From assembly GCA_964472425.1 (NCBI GenBank), contig CAYYLF010000010.1:1-29548 (forward strand): a stretch of DNA of 29,548 nucleotides. Direction: 5' to 3'. The DNA comes from RUG11867 sp964472425. Its GTDB lineage: Bacteria > Bacillota_I > Bacilli_A > RF39 > UBA660. Position 1 is the first letter of the stretch; every line of letters starts with the position of its first letter. Shown piece by piece: positions 1-7,545 of the stretch. The position numbers and the translations under genes were made by a program. The notes under the pieces were generated by a model, which did not search any database, was not told where the DNA came from, and was given only the letters and a program-made list of their open reading frames with translations.

Positions 1-176
1 GGTGACTTCTCAAAGTAAATGCCCGCGTCTATCCTCGTATTTAACTGTCCCAAATTAAAAACCCGTCTAAATAGTCAACTGGCGATTATCACTTATGAAC
101 AAGAAAAAATGAAAGGTCTCAAGTTAAATGCCCACCTTAAAGTGATTAAAAATACACGTGAAGTTATTCCAATTTC

Positions 177-366
177 CTCTTGACTTGAGCCTCTTTAAAT
201 CGATGATTATTCGGCATTGCATCCGAACTCAAGAAACCTTATAGATACCTTAAGATAAGGGGACTAGGCTGTTTTTCTTTGAAAACATTAATCCCTCTAC
301 ATATGCTCAAAAGTTTCTTCTCGCCGAATGCAAACAAGCCTATCATCGATTTACTCAAGTCAAGAG
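177..366. repeat. Long imperfect inverted repeat
   Basis: The left arm CTCTTGACTTGAG (177-189) and TAAATCGATGA (196-206) is answered by the right arm TCATCGATTTA (343-353) directly followed by CTCAAGTCAAGAG (354-366). Both segments match exactly and differ only by a six-base insertion in the left arm. The 136-base interior has no ORF. It could be the ends of a small nested element, or a transcript able to form a long hairpin. Nothing in the interior is recognised. Confidence 0.6.
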
Positions 367-452
367 TTTTCTCGGCATAAACTTTACGTGAGATACTACA
401 GGTTATCTACCGTTGGGCAATACATTGTCTCAAACTAAATGCCCATGGTTTG

Positions 453-500
453 TCTCAATCTAAATGCCCGTCAAATCAAAAACGGGCATTTAGTTTGAGA
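453..500. repeat. Inverted pair of end-like motifs forming a hairpin
   Basis: TCTCAATCTAAATGCCCGT (453-471) faces ACGGGCATTTAGTTTGAGA (482-500) across a ten-base loop; there is one mismatch. It lies just upstream of the typA promoter and could act as a transcription boundary, but no T-run follows on the plus strand. Confidence 0.6.
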
Positions 501-527
501 ATTCAGATTTGAGGTAAAATATCCGTT

Positions 528-556
528 TTCACTTGCTATTTTGGCCTTTTTATAGT
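528..556 (+). promoter_or_regulatory. Probable promoter for typA
   Basis: TTCACT (528-533), a 17-base spacer and TATAGT (551-556). The predicted transcript would start near 563, leaving a leader of about 26 bases. Both boxes deviate from consensus. Confidence 0.35.
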
Positions 557-588
557 ATTCTTTATTGATGGAAAGAAGTGACAAGTTT

Positions 589-2391
589 ATGGATAAAATT
601 ATAAATATAGCCGTCGTGGCACACGTCGATGCTGGCAAGAGTACATTAGTCGATGCTTTACTCAACCAAAACGGCGTTTTTAGAGCGAACGAAGAAGTCA
701 AAGATTGCGTGATGGATTCTAACGATCTCGAAAGGGAACGTGGAATTACCATTTATTCGAAGAATTGTTCTATAAAATATAAGGATTATAAAATCAATAT
801 AGTCGATACTCCGGGACATGCCGATTTTTCTTCGGAAGTCGAGCGCGTCATAAGGACAGTCGATACGGTCATTTTGATTGTAGATGCTGCAGAGGGACCA
901 ATGCCTCAGACCAGATTCGTATTGAAAAAAGCTTTGGAGCAGAATTTGAGACCAATTCTCTTCATCAACAAAATCGATAAGAAGGATGCTCGCCCGGAGG
1001 CAGTCGTCGACATGACGTTCGATTTGTTCTGCGAATTGAACGCATCCGATGAACAGTTGGAGTTCCCTATCGTGTACGGAACGGCCCGAGATGGAATTGC
1101 GAAGTTATCTTTAGAAGAAGAGTCCGATTCCATCGCGCCTCTTTTGGAAACAGTTTTGAAGCAGTGTGAGCCGTATGCCGGTTCGGAGAACGATTCACTT
1201 CAACTACAAATATCGAACCTCGATTATGACGATTACATAGGAAGATTAGGAGTAGGACGAATCACCAAAGGTAAAGTCAAGAGTGGTGAAACTGTCACGC
1301 TCGTCAAAAACGATGGAGAAGTTACGAACTTTCGCATTTCTAAGTTGTTCGTAGAGGAAGGTATCAAACGAGTCGAAAAGAAGGAAGCGTACTATGGGGA
1401 TATAGTTACCATAGCGGGATGTGCACATATTTCTATCGGTGACACAGTATGCGAAAACGGTTCGGTCGAGCCATTGCCTCCAATAGAAATCGAAAAGCCT
1501 ACTTTGAGTATGAACTTTCTCGTCAATTCGGGACCTTTTGCCGGCAACAGCGGTAAATTTTTGACGACTCGACACATTCGAGAAAGATTGGAAAGAGAAC
1601 TCGAGACGAATGTCGGACTCGAAGTCGAGGAATTATCCGGGTCCGATGGTTTTAAAGTAAGTGGTCGAGGTGAACTTCATCTATCTATCTTGCTCGAAAA
1701 CATGCGTCGCGAAGGATACGAGCTTTGTGTCAGCAAACCTCAGGTCCTTTTCGAAGAGAGAGATGGAAAGAAGTATGAACCTTTCGAAACGGTCATAGTC
1801 AACTGTCCGAACGATTACGCGAGTACGGTTATTTCAGACCTTCAGGAAAGAAAGGGATTGTTGCTTTTGATGAACAGCGATTCAGAAAATTTCACACATA
1901 TGGAATTTTCTGCACCTACACGAGGGTTGATAGGGTATAGAAGTGCTTTTATTACAAATACTAAGGGTGAAGGTACTATGATACGCAGTTTCGACGAGTA
2001 TAAGCCCTATGCTGGCGCTATGACTACGCGCAAGAACGGAGTTTTAGTCAGCATGGAGACTGGAAAAACGCTCGGTTACTCCTTGTTTAATTTACAAGAA
2101 CGTGGTACACTTATAGTAGGGCCGCAGACGGATGTATACGTCGGAATGATTATCGGCATCAACAACCGAGACGACGATTTGAACGTCAATCCTTGCAAGA
2201 ACAAGGAAATGTCCAACACGAGAAGTAAGTCTGCTGACGATGCTATTGCACTCGTCACACCTCGTACGTTCAGTTTGGAGGAAGCACTCGAGTTCATCGA
2301 GGACGACGAATATGTCGAAGTTACTCCGGATGCTATTCGTATGAGAAAGGCGGTTCTCGACCCAAAAGACAGATATAGAAAAGCGAGATAA
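589..2391 (+). CDS. typA: TypA/BipA ribosome-associated translational GTPase
   Basis: A 600-residue translation-factor-family GTPase that binds the ribosome and helps assembly or translation under stress and cold. Seen: the P-loop AHVDAGKST at residues 12-20, switch I region with RERGIT, DTPGHADF (G3) and NKID (G4). After the G domain come the beta-barrel domain, the EF-G-like domains III and V (SGRGELHL, PTRGLIGYRS) and the TypA-specific C-terminal domain (NPCKNKEMSNTRS). Length is normal for the family. A start at 565 (TTG) or 568 (ATG) is possible, but ATG 589 puts AAAGAAG about ten bases upstream and gives the standard N-terminus MDKIINIAVVAHVD. The next gene follows after 26 bases and is probably co-transcribed. 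Confidence 0.97.
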   Translation: MDKIINIAVVAHVDAGKSTLVDALLNQNGVFRANEEVKDCVMDSNDLERERGITIYSKNCSIKYKDYKINIVDTPGHADFSSEVERVIRTVDTVILIVDAAEGPMPQTRFVLKKALEQNLRPILFINKIDKKDARPEAVVDMTFDLFCELNASDEQLEFPIVYGTARDGIAKLSLEEESDSIAPLLETVLKQCEPYAGSENDSLQLQISNLDYDDYIGRLGVGRITKGKVKSGETVTLVKNDGEVTNFRISKLFVEEGIKRVEKKEAYYGDIVTIAGCAHISIGDTVCENGSVEPLPPIEIEKPTLSMNFLVNSGPFAGNSGKFLTTRHIRERLERELETNVGLEVEELSGSDGFKVSGRGELHLSILLENMRREGYELCVSKPQVLFEERDGKKYEPFETVIVNCPNDYASTVISDLQERKGLLLLMNSDSENFTHMEFSAPTRGLIGYRSAFITNTKGEGTMIRSFDEYKPYAGAMTTRKNGVLVSMETGKTLGYSLFNLQERGTLIVGPQTDVYVGMIIGINNRDDDLNVNPCKNKEMSNTRSKSADDAIALVTPRTFSLEEALEFIEDDEYVEVTPDAIRMRKAVLDPKDRYRKAR

Positions 2392-2417
2392 AGTCGCTTA
2401 TATGGAGGAATTGACAT

Positions 2418-2930
2418 ATGGAAGAAAAAGTGAGACCTGGAACACAGAGAAGGCTCGATATGCAGAGGTTTATCGCAGATAACATCAGAGCAGAAGATTA
2501 TTATGAGATAGAGACTTATTTGGAAAAGATGGCCGAAGTGAGAGGAACGAGCGTCGTACCGACTTTGGAACAATTATTGGATGAGAATATGTCTCCGGAT
2601 GTACTTTTCTTATCGTACGCCTACGATAAGTTGCAAGAGTTGTTGAAGCAAAAGAGTCAAGAGTCATCTGAAGATTTACTTACACCAGAGCAAGAACGTA
2701 AGGTGGCTTCAGATAGTCTACGCGATTACTGCAATACTGGTTCGAATACCGATGGTTGGACTAGAATATTCGACATAGCTGAAATGAGCGGTTTATCACA
2801 AGATGTGATAGCAAACATAATAAGCAACGATGCGAGTGTGCCCATAGAAGATGTGAGGACGGCGTACGAGGCTCTAGAACAATATAAAAAAGCTCAGATT
2901 CAAACAGCCGAAGTAAAAATACATAAATAA
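2418..2930 (+). CDS. Small helical protein downstream of typA, unknown function
   Basis: A 170-residue soluble, acidic protein with no signal peptide or membrane segment. I do not recognise the family. Composition and pattern suggest an all-helical fold, with a charged linker around residues 75-90 (KQKSQESSEDLLTPEQ) between two helical parts. A clear GGAGG (2404-2408) sits nine bases before the ATG. It is 26 bases behind typA with no terminator between them, so it is probably in the typA operon and could be an accessory factor of translation or simply a passenger. It ends at a shared bidirectional terminator. Confidence 0.85.
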   Translation: MEEKVRPGTQRRLDMQRFIADNIRAEDYYEIETYLEKMAEVRGTSVVPTLEQLLDENMSPDVLFLSYAYDKLQELLKQKSQESSEDLLTPEQERKVASDSLRDYCNTGSNTDGWTRIFDIAEMSGLSQDVIANIISNDASVPIEDVRTAYEALEQYKKAQIQTAEVKIHK

Positions 2931-2933
2931 AAG

Positions 2934-2959
2934 ATAGGACGGTTGTATCCTATTTTTTT
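2934..2959. terminator. Bidirectional terminator between convergent genes
   Basis: ATAGGA (2934-2939) pairs with TCCTAT (2948-2953) and is followed by a seven-T run on the plus strand. The stop codon of the opposing radical SAM gene (2950-2952) is inside the 3' arm. Confidence 0.7.
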
Positions 2960-3852
2960 GTGCCTTGGTGGATGGCGTGTTCTTTGAAGTATTTTGTAAT
3001 GGCGTTCAAATTCGTAAATTTGCCCAATAGCCATGTAGGCGCAAGCAATTTTCGATTATCTGGTCCACTAATGAGACGATGAACAACTATTTTTTCGTCG
3101 AGAACTTCGATTTGCTCGGCTAAGATGCGAATGTATTCGTCTCTAGTGAGAAGTGGGAAAGGGTTTGCTTCGTACATCTCGGCTAGGGTTGTGCCTTTTT
3201 CGATGAAAAGCATGTGAAATTTTATACCTTGAACGTCGAGTCTGTTTATATAGCGAATAGTTTCTATCATCATTTCTGGTGTTTCCCAGGGAAAGCCATC
3301 GATTATATGAACTACGACGTTTATTTTGCGGCGACGAAGGTTTCGCACACATTCGGTGAATTCATCTACTGTGTGACCTCTATTAATCATCCTTAAAGTT
3401 TCGTCGTGCGCGGATTGGAGGCCGAGTTCTATAGTCAAGTAAGTTCTCTCGTTCAAATCGCTCAAGTATTCGTAAATTTCAGGCGTAATTGCATCGCATC
3501 TCGTCGCGATGGAGAGACCTACTACGCCCCCTAGTATTAAAAGGGGCTCGTAAATCGATTTGAGCGTTTCGAGGGAAGCATAAGTGTTGGTATTTGCTTC
3601 CAGAAATGGAATGTATCCTGCCGATGGCCACTTGGCGTGAAGTCTTTTTTTGACCTCTTCGAATTGTTCTTTCAGGCTCTTTTTCCTATCTCCGATGGCT
3701 ACACTTCCATTACAAAAGGTACATCCATTTACTCCTTTCGTACCATCCTTGTTGGGACAAGAGAAGCCTGCGTCGAGGCTCACTTTGAAAATCTTTTTGC
3801 CAAATTTTTCCCTATAAAAATCGTTCAGACTCTTGTAACTTTCGTTCATCAT
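2950..3852 (-). CDS. Radical SAM protein, YtqA/YhcC (TIGR01212) type
   Basis: A 300-residue radical S-adenosylmethionine enzyme. Near the N-terminus the [4Fe-4S] cluster motif reads CPNKDGTKGVNGCTFC, i.e. C-x11-C-x2-C, the expanded spacing characteristic of the YtqA/YhcC group rather than the usual CxxxCxxC. The TIM-barrel signatures IELGLQSAHDETL and INRGHTVDEF follow. The substrate of this family is not settled; RNA modification has been suggested. The gene converges on the typA operon and diverges from the next gene. Two ATGs (3852 and 3849) are in tandem and no good Shine-Dalgarno precedes them. TAGAAT on the minus strand (3867-3872) would give a very short leader. The family call is firm, the role is not. 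Confidence 0.93.
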   Translation of the reverse strand: MMNESYKSLNDFYREKFGKKIFKVSLDAGFSCPNKDGTKGVNGCTFCNGSVAIGDRKKSLKEQFEEVKKRLHAKWPSAGYIPFLEANTNTYASLETLKSIYEPLLILGGVVGLSIATRCDAITPEIYEYLSDLNERTYLTIELGLQSAHDETLRMINRGHTVDEFTECVRNLRRRKINVVVHIIDGFPWETPEMMIETIRYINRLDVQGIKFHMLFIEKGTTLAEMYEANPFPLLTRDEYIRILAEQIEVLDEKIVVHRLISGPDNRKLLAPTWLLGKFTNLNAITKYFKEHAIHQGTKK

Positions 3853-3903
3853 ACATCACAAAATATATTCTATCATATAATTAATCGATAATCGAAAAAA
3901 AGA

Positions 3904-3932
3904 TTTACAAGAGGCAAAAATCTTATTATAAT
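3904..3932 (+). promoter_or_regulatory. SigA-type promoter
   Basis: TTTACA (3904-3909), 17 bases, TATAAT (3927-3932). It drives the membrane protein gene at 3958. Confidence 0.75.
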
Positions 3933-3957
3933 ATTTTTGAAAGAAGGAGAAGTTTTT

Positions 3958-4986
3958 ATGAATAGCAGTATGAACAATAGTGAAATTTTTGAGAAAAAGA
4001 TGAAGGGCTCCAAAACGAAGCTCATCGTCGCATTAGTGTTAATTGCTATGGCCATCATAAACGAATTTTCCTCTTACGTGGTCATGAAGAAGGAAATGGA
4101 CAATCCTGTCGCGTACGAGGATGTCGAGAAGGTCGGACAGTACACATGTATAGATGCAGAGTATATTACTTATGATTTCGCTAATTACTCTAGCTCGGAG
4201 TCTAGTTCGGCTAGTATGTCATATTATTTTATCGAAGATGAGGAAAATACTTATATTGCTAGTATGAGCAATAGTACATATAAAAAGTTTGATGATATCA
4301 TCGAATATTATGAAAATTGGGACGAAGAGGCTGAAAAGCCTGATTCTGTGCGGGTATGTGGCTTGACTGAAACTATTCCATCTACATTGAGAACATATGC
4401 GGTCAAGGCCTTAAATGAGAATTTTGAAGAGGGTAACATTACTAATGCAATGTTTGATGAATATTTCAAGTATTATATAAACACCGAAAGAGGGCCACAG
4501 GAAGATTTTCAGATTCAATCTATGGTCGCCGGAGTATTCGGATTCGTCGGACTCATCTTCGCGATTCTCTATTTAAACGACAAGAGAAAGACGAAGAAGA
4601 CTCTCTCTAAGTATGCTAACGAGTTAGATAAAATCAAAATGGAAATTGCCGCGCCAGATACGATTTATAATCCTAAGACTAAGATGTTCTTGACTAGTGA
4701 GCGCATCGTAAACGTCGCGTCTGGTATGGAAATATACGATTTCAAAGATATCATTTGGTTGTATCCGCACGAATTGAGACAAAATGGTTATACAACTCAA
4801 AGGTCCATTTATGTCGTCACCAAAGATACTAAGCCACACATGATTGCCAACATAAGCACGAGCAAGAAAAACAATATCGCCTTCGACGAATTGTACGAGT
4901 CTTTGCTAATAAGAATTCCCGACGCAATGCACGGATACACACAAGAGAACAGAGACAAAGTACGCGAAATGTCTAAGAAAAAATAG
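3958..4986 (+). CDS. Two-TM membrane protein with Ser-rich external loop, unknown function
   Basis: A 342-residue protein not recognised by name. It has a short cytoplasmic N-terminus, TM1 at about residues 21-43, an external domain of roughly 145 residues with a Ser/Tyr-rich patch (NYSSSESSSASMSYY), TM2 near residues 191-209 (VAGVFGFVGLIFAILYL) and a cytosolic C-terminal domain of about 130 residues. The latter contains alternating hydrophobic strands (IYNPKTKMFLTSERIVNV, MEIYDFKDIIWLYPHEL), which look like a small beta-rich, PH-like domain. Start chosen at ATG 3958, eight bases after AAGGAGA; an upstream start at 3937 would lie inside the leader. It has its own promoter, and no terminator is evident before rpoZ. 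Confidence 0.85.
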   Translation: MNSSMNNSEIFEKKMKGSKTKLIVALVLIAMAIINEFSSYVVMKKEMDNPVAYEDVEKVGQYTCIDAEYITYDFANYSSSESSSASMSYYFIEDEENTYIASMSNSTYKKFDDIIEYYENWDEEAEKPDSVRVCGLTETIPSTLRTYAVKALNENFEEGNITNAMFDEYFKYYINTERGPQEDFQIQSMVAGVFGFVGLIFAILYLNDKRKTKKTLSKYANELDKIKMEIAAPDTIYNPKTKMFLTSERIVNVASGMEIYDFKDIIWLYPHELRQNGYTTQRSIYVVTKDTKPHMIANISTSKKNNIAFDELYESLLIRIPDAMHGYTQENRDKVREMSKKK

Positions 4987-5021
4987 GCTTGTAAAATTTA
5001 TGTAAAAAGTTGTCCGATTTA

Positions 5022-5050
5022 TTGAAATAAAAGCAGTATTCTTGTATGAT
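5022..5050 (+). promoter_or_regulatory. SigA-type promoter for rpoZ
   Basis: TTGAAA (5022-5027), 17 bases, TATGAT (5045-5050); the leader before rpoZ is short, about 18 bases. Confidence 0.75.
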
Positions 5051-5074
5051 TAAGATACTGGAGAGTGATTAAAC

Positions 5075-5281
5075 ATGATTTATCCTTCAATAGATAAACT
5101 TTTGAACGTAGTTCATTCGAAGTACGAGTTAGTCCACGTCATCTCGCAACGTAGCAAACAGATGCATCAGTATAAAAATTATCAGATGAATGAAAAGGAT
5201 TATAAGAGTTCTAAAAATATCGGTCGGGCAATGGAAGAGCTCGAAAAAGGGTTGATTAAGGTAACTAACAACAACAATTGA
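5075..5281 (+). CDS. rpoZ: RNA polymerase omega subunit
   Basis: A 68-residue protein matching omega, which chaperones and stabilises the beta' subunit of RNA polymerase. Family hallmarks seen: IYPSIDKLL at the N-terminus, KYELVHVISQRSKQM in place of the usual KY.LV...AKRAR, and the conserved helix KSSKNIGRAMEELEKGLI. The usual ARQ/AKRAR alanine is replaced by Ser-Gln, so the protein is somewhat divergent. GGAGAG precedes the ATG by about nine bases. In most firmicutes rpoZ follows gmk; here it is a single gene with its own promoter between a membrane protein and a tRNA gene. Confidence 0.85.
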   Translation: MIYPSIDKLLNVVHSKYELVHVISQRSKQMHQYKNYQMNEKDYKSSKNIGRAMEELEKGLIKVTNNNN

Positions 5282-5303
5282 CCAAAAAATTTACAAAAAA
5301 AAC

Positions 5304-5332
5304 TTGATTATCTCTACTCTATATGGTAGAAT
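5304..5332 (+). promoter_or_regulatory. Promoter for tRNA-Ala
   Basis: TTGATT (5304-5309), 17 bases, TAGAAT (5327-5332). The predicted start is only a few bases before the mature tRNA 5' end at 5345. Confidence 0.7.
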
Positions 5333-5344
5333 AATCGTGTTCCT

Positions 5345-5421
5345 GGGGGATTGGCTCAGTTGGCTAGAGCACCTGCCCTGCAAGCAGGGGGTCGCGGGTT
5401 CGAATCCCGCATCCTCCACCA
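5345..5421 (+). tRNA. tRNA-Ala, anticodon UGC
   Basis: A 77-base cloverleaf. The seven-pair acceptor stem is 5345-5351 with 5411-5417 (one G-U), the D stem GCTC/GAGC, the anticodon stem CCTGC (5372-5376)/GCAGG (5384-5388), and the T arm GCGGG-TTCGAAT-CCCGC. Discriminator A5418 and an encoded CCA (5419-5421) complete it. The seven-base anticodon loop is CCTGCAA, so the anticodon is TGC (5379-5381), but position 33 is C rather than the almost universal T. Shifting the frame by one to keep T33 would give anticodon GCA (Cys) but breaks the stem, so Ala is preferred. Confidence 0.93.
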
Positions 5422-5431
5422 GAATGAAATT

Positions 5432-5455
5432 AACTCCGTAAATACGGAGTTTTTA
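5432..5455 (+). terminator. Terminator of the tRNA transcript
   Basis: AACTCCGT (5432-5439), loop AAAT, ACGGAGTT (5444-5451), then a T-rich tail. It also lies just ahead of the thioredoxin-like gene, which may be partly expressed by read-through since no separate promoter is obvious. Confidence 0.85.
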
Positions 5456-5471
5456 TTAGAAGAGGTACTAC

Positions 5472-6059
5472 ATGAAGAAGTTTATGACGATTTTACTGAG
5501 TCTAGCTGTACTGTTTCCGAGCATAGTTATGGCGGCGGGAGCGAGCGAAGTCGATGCCAATGAGACGCAGGTCAAAGATTTGAAGGAAACAGTCGAGGCT
5601 ACAGGTCTCACTTTTAAAGCGATCGATTACAAGGAGAGCTCCGACCAAGTGGTCGTATATCTTTTTAGAATGACCACTTGTGACCATTGTCACGAGGCTG
5701 TTTCGTTTTTTAACGACATCGCCGAGGAGTATGGAGAGAAGTTTAAAATGCGCTCTTTCGAGATTTCTGATGTTCCGGCGAATAATCAACTTTACAAAAG
5801 AGTCACGGATTACTTGGAACTCAAAGCGGGCGTCCCACTTATCATAATAGGTGAGAGCTATTTTAGGGGTTTCAATTCGGATAATGAGGAGCAGATAAAA
5901 AAGGCCATAGATAAGAATTACAGTTTAAGTGAGAAATACGATATTTTCGAGGAGATGGAGAAGAACGACAATAAGAAGGGAAATACGGCAGCCGTCATAA
6001 TGTTCGCTTTTCTAGGAGTAGTCGTAATCGTTTTGTTGGTCTTTTTCCTCAAGAAGTAA
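5472..6059 (+). CDS. Membrane-anchored extracytoplasmic thioredoxin-like protein
   Basis: 195 residues. The N-terminus has a signal peptide (MKKF, hydrophobic core, possible cleavage after AxA near residue 22) and a thioredoxin-fold domain follows at about residues 45-160. The redox motif is CDHC (Cys70-Cys73), preceded by a VVVYLF strand and followed by a helix; GVPLIII supplies the cis-proline loop. Residues 174-193 form a C-terminal membrane anchor ending in KK, so the redox domain is tethered outside the cell. Thiol oxidase, isomerase or bacteriocin-accessory-like roles are all possible. The ATG at 5472 is about seven bases after AGAGGT. A strong terminator follows, making it a single gene. 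Confidence 0.88.
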   Translation: MKKFMTILLSLAVLFPSIVMAAGASEVDANETQVKDLKETVEATGLTFKAIDYKESSDQVVVYLFRMTTCDHCHEAVSFFNDIAEEYGEKFKMRSFEISDVPANNQLYKRVTDYLELKAGVPLIIIGESYFRGFNSDNEEQIKKAIDKNYSLSEKYDIFEEMEKNDNKKGNTAAVIMFAFLGVVVIVLLVFFLKK

Positions 6060-6082
6060 ATTCCACGAAAGTGGAATTTTTT
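6059..6082 (+). terminator. Terminator after thioredoxin-like gene
   Basis: AATTCCAC, loop GAAA, GTGGAATT, then T-run to 6082. The stem begins at the last base of the stop codon. Confidence 0.9.
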
Positions 6083-6132
6083 CGATTTTATATAGGGCCT
6101 ATGTTCTATATAGATTTGGTGAATGAATGGAG

Positions 6133-6161
6133 TTGGGATCTATTCTATTATTTGATATAAT
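6133..6161 (+). promoter_or_regulatory. Promoter for exonuclease III gene
   Basis: TTGGGA (6133-6138), 17 bases, TATAAT (6156-6161). The leader is about 13 bases. A seven-pair AT-rich inverted repeat (TATATAG/CTATATA, 6089-6112) lies upstream. Confidence 0.6.
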
Positions 6162-6180
6162 TTGAATGAGATGATACATT

Positions 6181-6924
6181 ATGAGAATAATAACTTGGAA
6201 TATAAACGGCTATAGAAGTGCCGAGAAAAATGGATATTTTACTAGTTTGATTAATACTTATAAGCCCGACGTTCTTTGTATTCAGGAATTGAAAATGAAC
6301 GAAGCAATTCTTGCACCAGATGGGTATTATGCATTCTACAATTTTGCTTCGAAGAAAGGGTACAGTGGCACGGTCATTTTTACTAGGAAGGACCCCAGTC
6401 GAGTTCGAACTGTGCTCGGCTTGAACCGATTCGATGAAGAAGGCCGATTCGTGTTGTTAGAGTATGATAATTATGTCATAGTAGATATATACATTCCTCA
6501 TGGTGGGAGAGCAAAAGAACAGCATCCGTATAAGTTCGAAGTTTTAGATATTTTCTTGCATTTTCTAAAAGGTGTTTCTAAACCTGTTTTTGTCGGTACT
6601 GACATGAACATTGCTCATACTGAGTTGGATGTCAAAAATTATAGAACTAATTACAACAACAATATGTTTTCGCCGAAAGAGAGAGGTTACATCGATGCTC
6701 TTCTGAAGTTGGGACTTGTGGATAGCTTTAGAGTTCTCCACAAGGAAGGCGATGTCTATTCGATGTGGCCGAATGGGTTCGATGCGAGGGCGCGAAATAT
6801 GGGGTGGAGGATAGATTACATTTTCGTAACTGATAGTTTGGCTACGAGAATACTGCGAGCTGAGTATCTCAAAGACCACTTTGGGTCGGACCATTGTCCC
6901 TATTTAATCGATATCGAGCTTTGA
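6181..6924 (+). CDS. exoA: Exodeoxyribonuclease III (AP endonuclease)
   Basis: 247 residues of the Xth/ExoA branch of the exonuclease-endonuclease-phosphatase fold; it cleaves DNA at abasic sites and removes 3' blocking groups in base excision repair. Seen: WNINGYR (metal-site Asn), IQELK (catalytic metal Glu), DIYIPHGG, GTDMNIAHTELD (the usual GDFN-AHxEID with Thr-Asp-Met), RIDYIFV and the final GSDHCPY with the catalytic Asp-His pair. Length and motif order are normal. The Shine-Dalgarno is weak (GAGATG), but ATG 6181 gives the expected N-terminus MRIITWNING. It has its own promoter. Confidence 0.95.
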   Translation: MRIITWNINGYRSAEKNGYFTSLINTYKPDVLCIQELKMNEAILAPDGYYAFYNFASKKGYSGTVIFTRKDPSRVRTVLGLNRFDEEGRFVLLEYDNYVIVDIYIPHGGRAKEQHPYKFEVLDIFLHFLKGVSKPVFVGTDMNIAHTELDVKNYRTNYNNNMFSPKERGYIDALLKLGLVDSFRVLHKEGDVYSMWPNGFDARARNMGWRIDYIFVTDSLATRILRAEYLKDHFGSDHCPYLIDIEL

Positions 6925-6952
6925 TAATCTAAAAATTTCTTTCGACATTTCA

Positions 6953-6981
6953 GTGACATACACTTCTAGATATGGTATACT
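6953..6981 (+). promoter_or_regulatory. Extended -10 promoter
   Basis: GTGACA (6953-6958), 17 bases, TATACT (6976-6981), preceded by TGG. The 11-base string TATGGTATACT is repeated exactly at 8151-8161 before the TIR gene. Confidence 0.6.
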
Positions 6982-7007
6982 TGAGATACTAGAAGGTGGA
7001 GAGTAAT

Positions 7008-7463
7008 ATGATTGAGGCAAAGAATTATAAGAAAAATGCGCGTTATTCGGATTTGTCTGAAAGATTGAAATTGGCTATCGAAAAAGAATTTTATTATGAA
7101 GCAATATTCATCGAATTTGCTATTATCGAAGACCGAGTTTTATCAATGTTAAAATACGCGGGAGTAGATTATTTGAATAAAAAAGGCCAACCTATAAAGC
7201 TAGCAGAAAGGCTTAAGAGAATAGAACAACATTCTGCATTTCAAGACGATTATACTAAGAAGCATATTACAAGTGATTTAATAAATGATATATATACATG
7301 GAAAGATAGACGAAATGTTTTGATTCACGACTTAGTAAACAACGAATACGATAATGAAGAAATAAAAGAATTGGCTTTGCAAGGAGTAGAATTAGTTAAA
7401 GTATTGAATAACAAATCTACTCTCGTGAATAATCATAGAAAGAAAGAAAAAGTTTCAAGTTGA
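7008..7463 (+). CDS. HEPN-like small helical protein
   Basis: 151 residues, all-helical by pattern, with no membrane segment. In the last core helix WKDRRNVLIHDLV contains Arg102-x4-His107, which fits the R-x4-6-H motif of HEPN domains (RNases or RNA-binding partners in toxin-antitoxin, abortive-infection and CRISPR systems). Helices before it (EFYYEAIFIEFAIIEDRV) resemble the paired long helices of that fold. The family call rests on motif and pattern only. Start ATG 7008 has AAGGTGGAG seven bases upstream; GTG 6996 would overlap this site. It is unusually AT-rich, has its own extended -10 promoter, and carries no identifiable antitoxin partner. Confidence 0.6.
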   Translation: MIEAKNYKKNARYSDLSERLKLAIEKEFYYEAIFIEFAIIEDRVLSMLKYAGVDYLNKKGQPIKLAERLKRIEQHSAFQDDYTKKHITSDLINDIYTWKDRRNVLIHDLVNNEYDNEEIKELALQGVELVKVLNNKSTLVNNHRKKEKVSS

Positions 7464-7545
7464 AATTTATAGAATTTGTAATTTAAAATGATTTATATTT
7501 CGTGTACAATCCATAATAGTTATGTGTAGGGAAACGAGGTCGGTT

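Larger units (their letters stand above)
1..500. mobile_element. Gene-free stretch with transposon-end-like repeat copies (remnant)
   Basis: There is no credible gene here. Five copies of a degenerate motif of the form TGTCTCAAACTAAATGCCC lie on the plus strand, at 8-24, 46-64, 115-133, 426-444 and 451-469, and one inverted copy lies at 484-499. Repeated, partly diverged end motifs in the same orientation with an opposing copy are typical of multi-site transposon ends, as in IS21-family elements, where several transposase-binding repeats sit inside each terminus. No transposase is present, so this is either the flank of an element cut off by the window edge or an internally deleted relic. The family assignment is inference; the repeats themselves are seen directly. 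Confidence 0.5.

Noticed and set aside
1..560. CRISPR-like array from the repeated 17-19 bp motif
   Set aside because: Spacings are irregular (about 20 to 310 bases), copies are degenerate and one is inverted; this fits transposon-end repeats, not CRISPR.
2076..2573. 165-codon minus-strand frame across the end of typA
   Set aside because: Antisense to typA and the helical gene, which both have correct start signals and conserved motifs.
5345..5421. tRNA-Cys (GCA) reading
   Set aside because: It restores T33 but destroys the anticodon stem; the whole body is alanine-type with acceptor G3-U70-like pairing.
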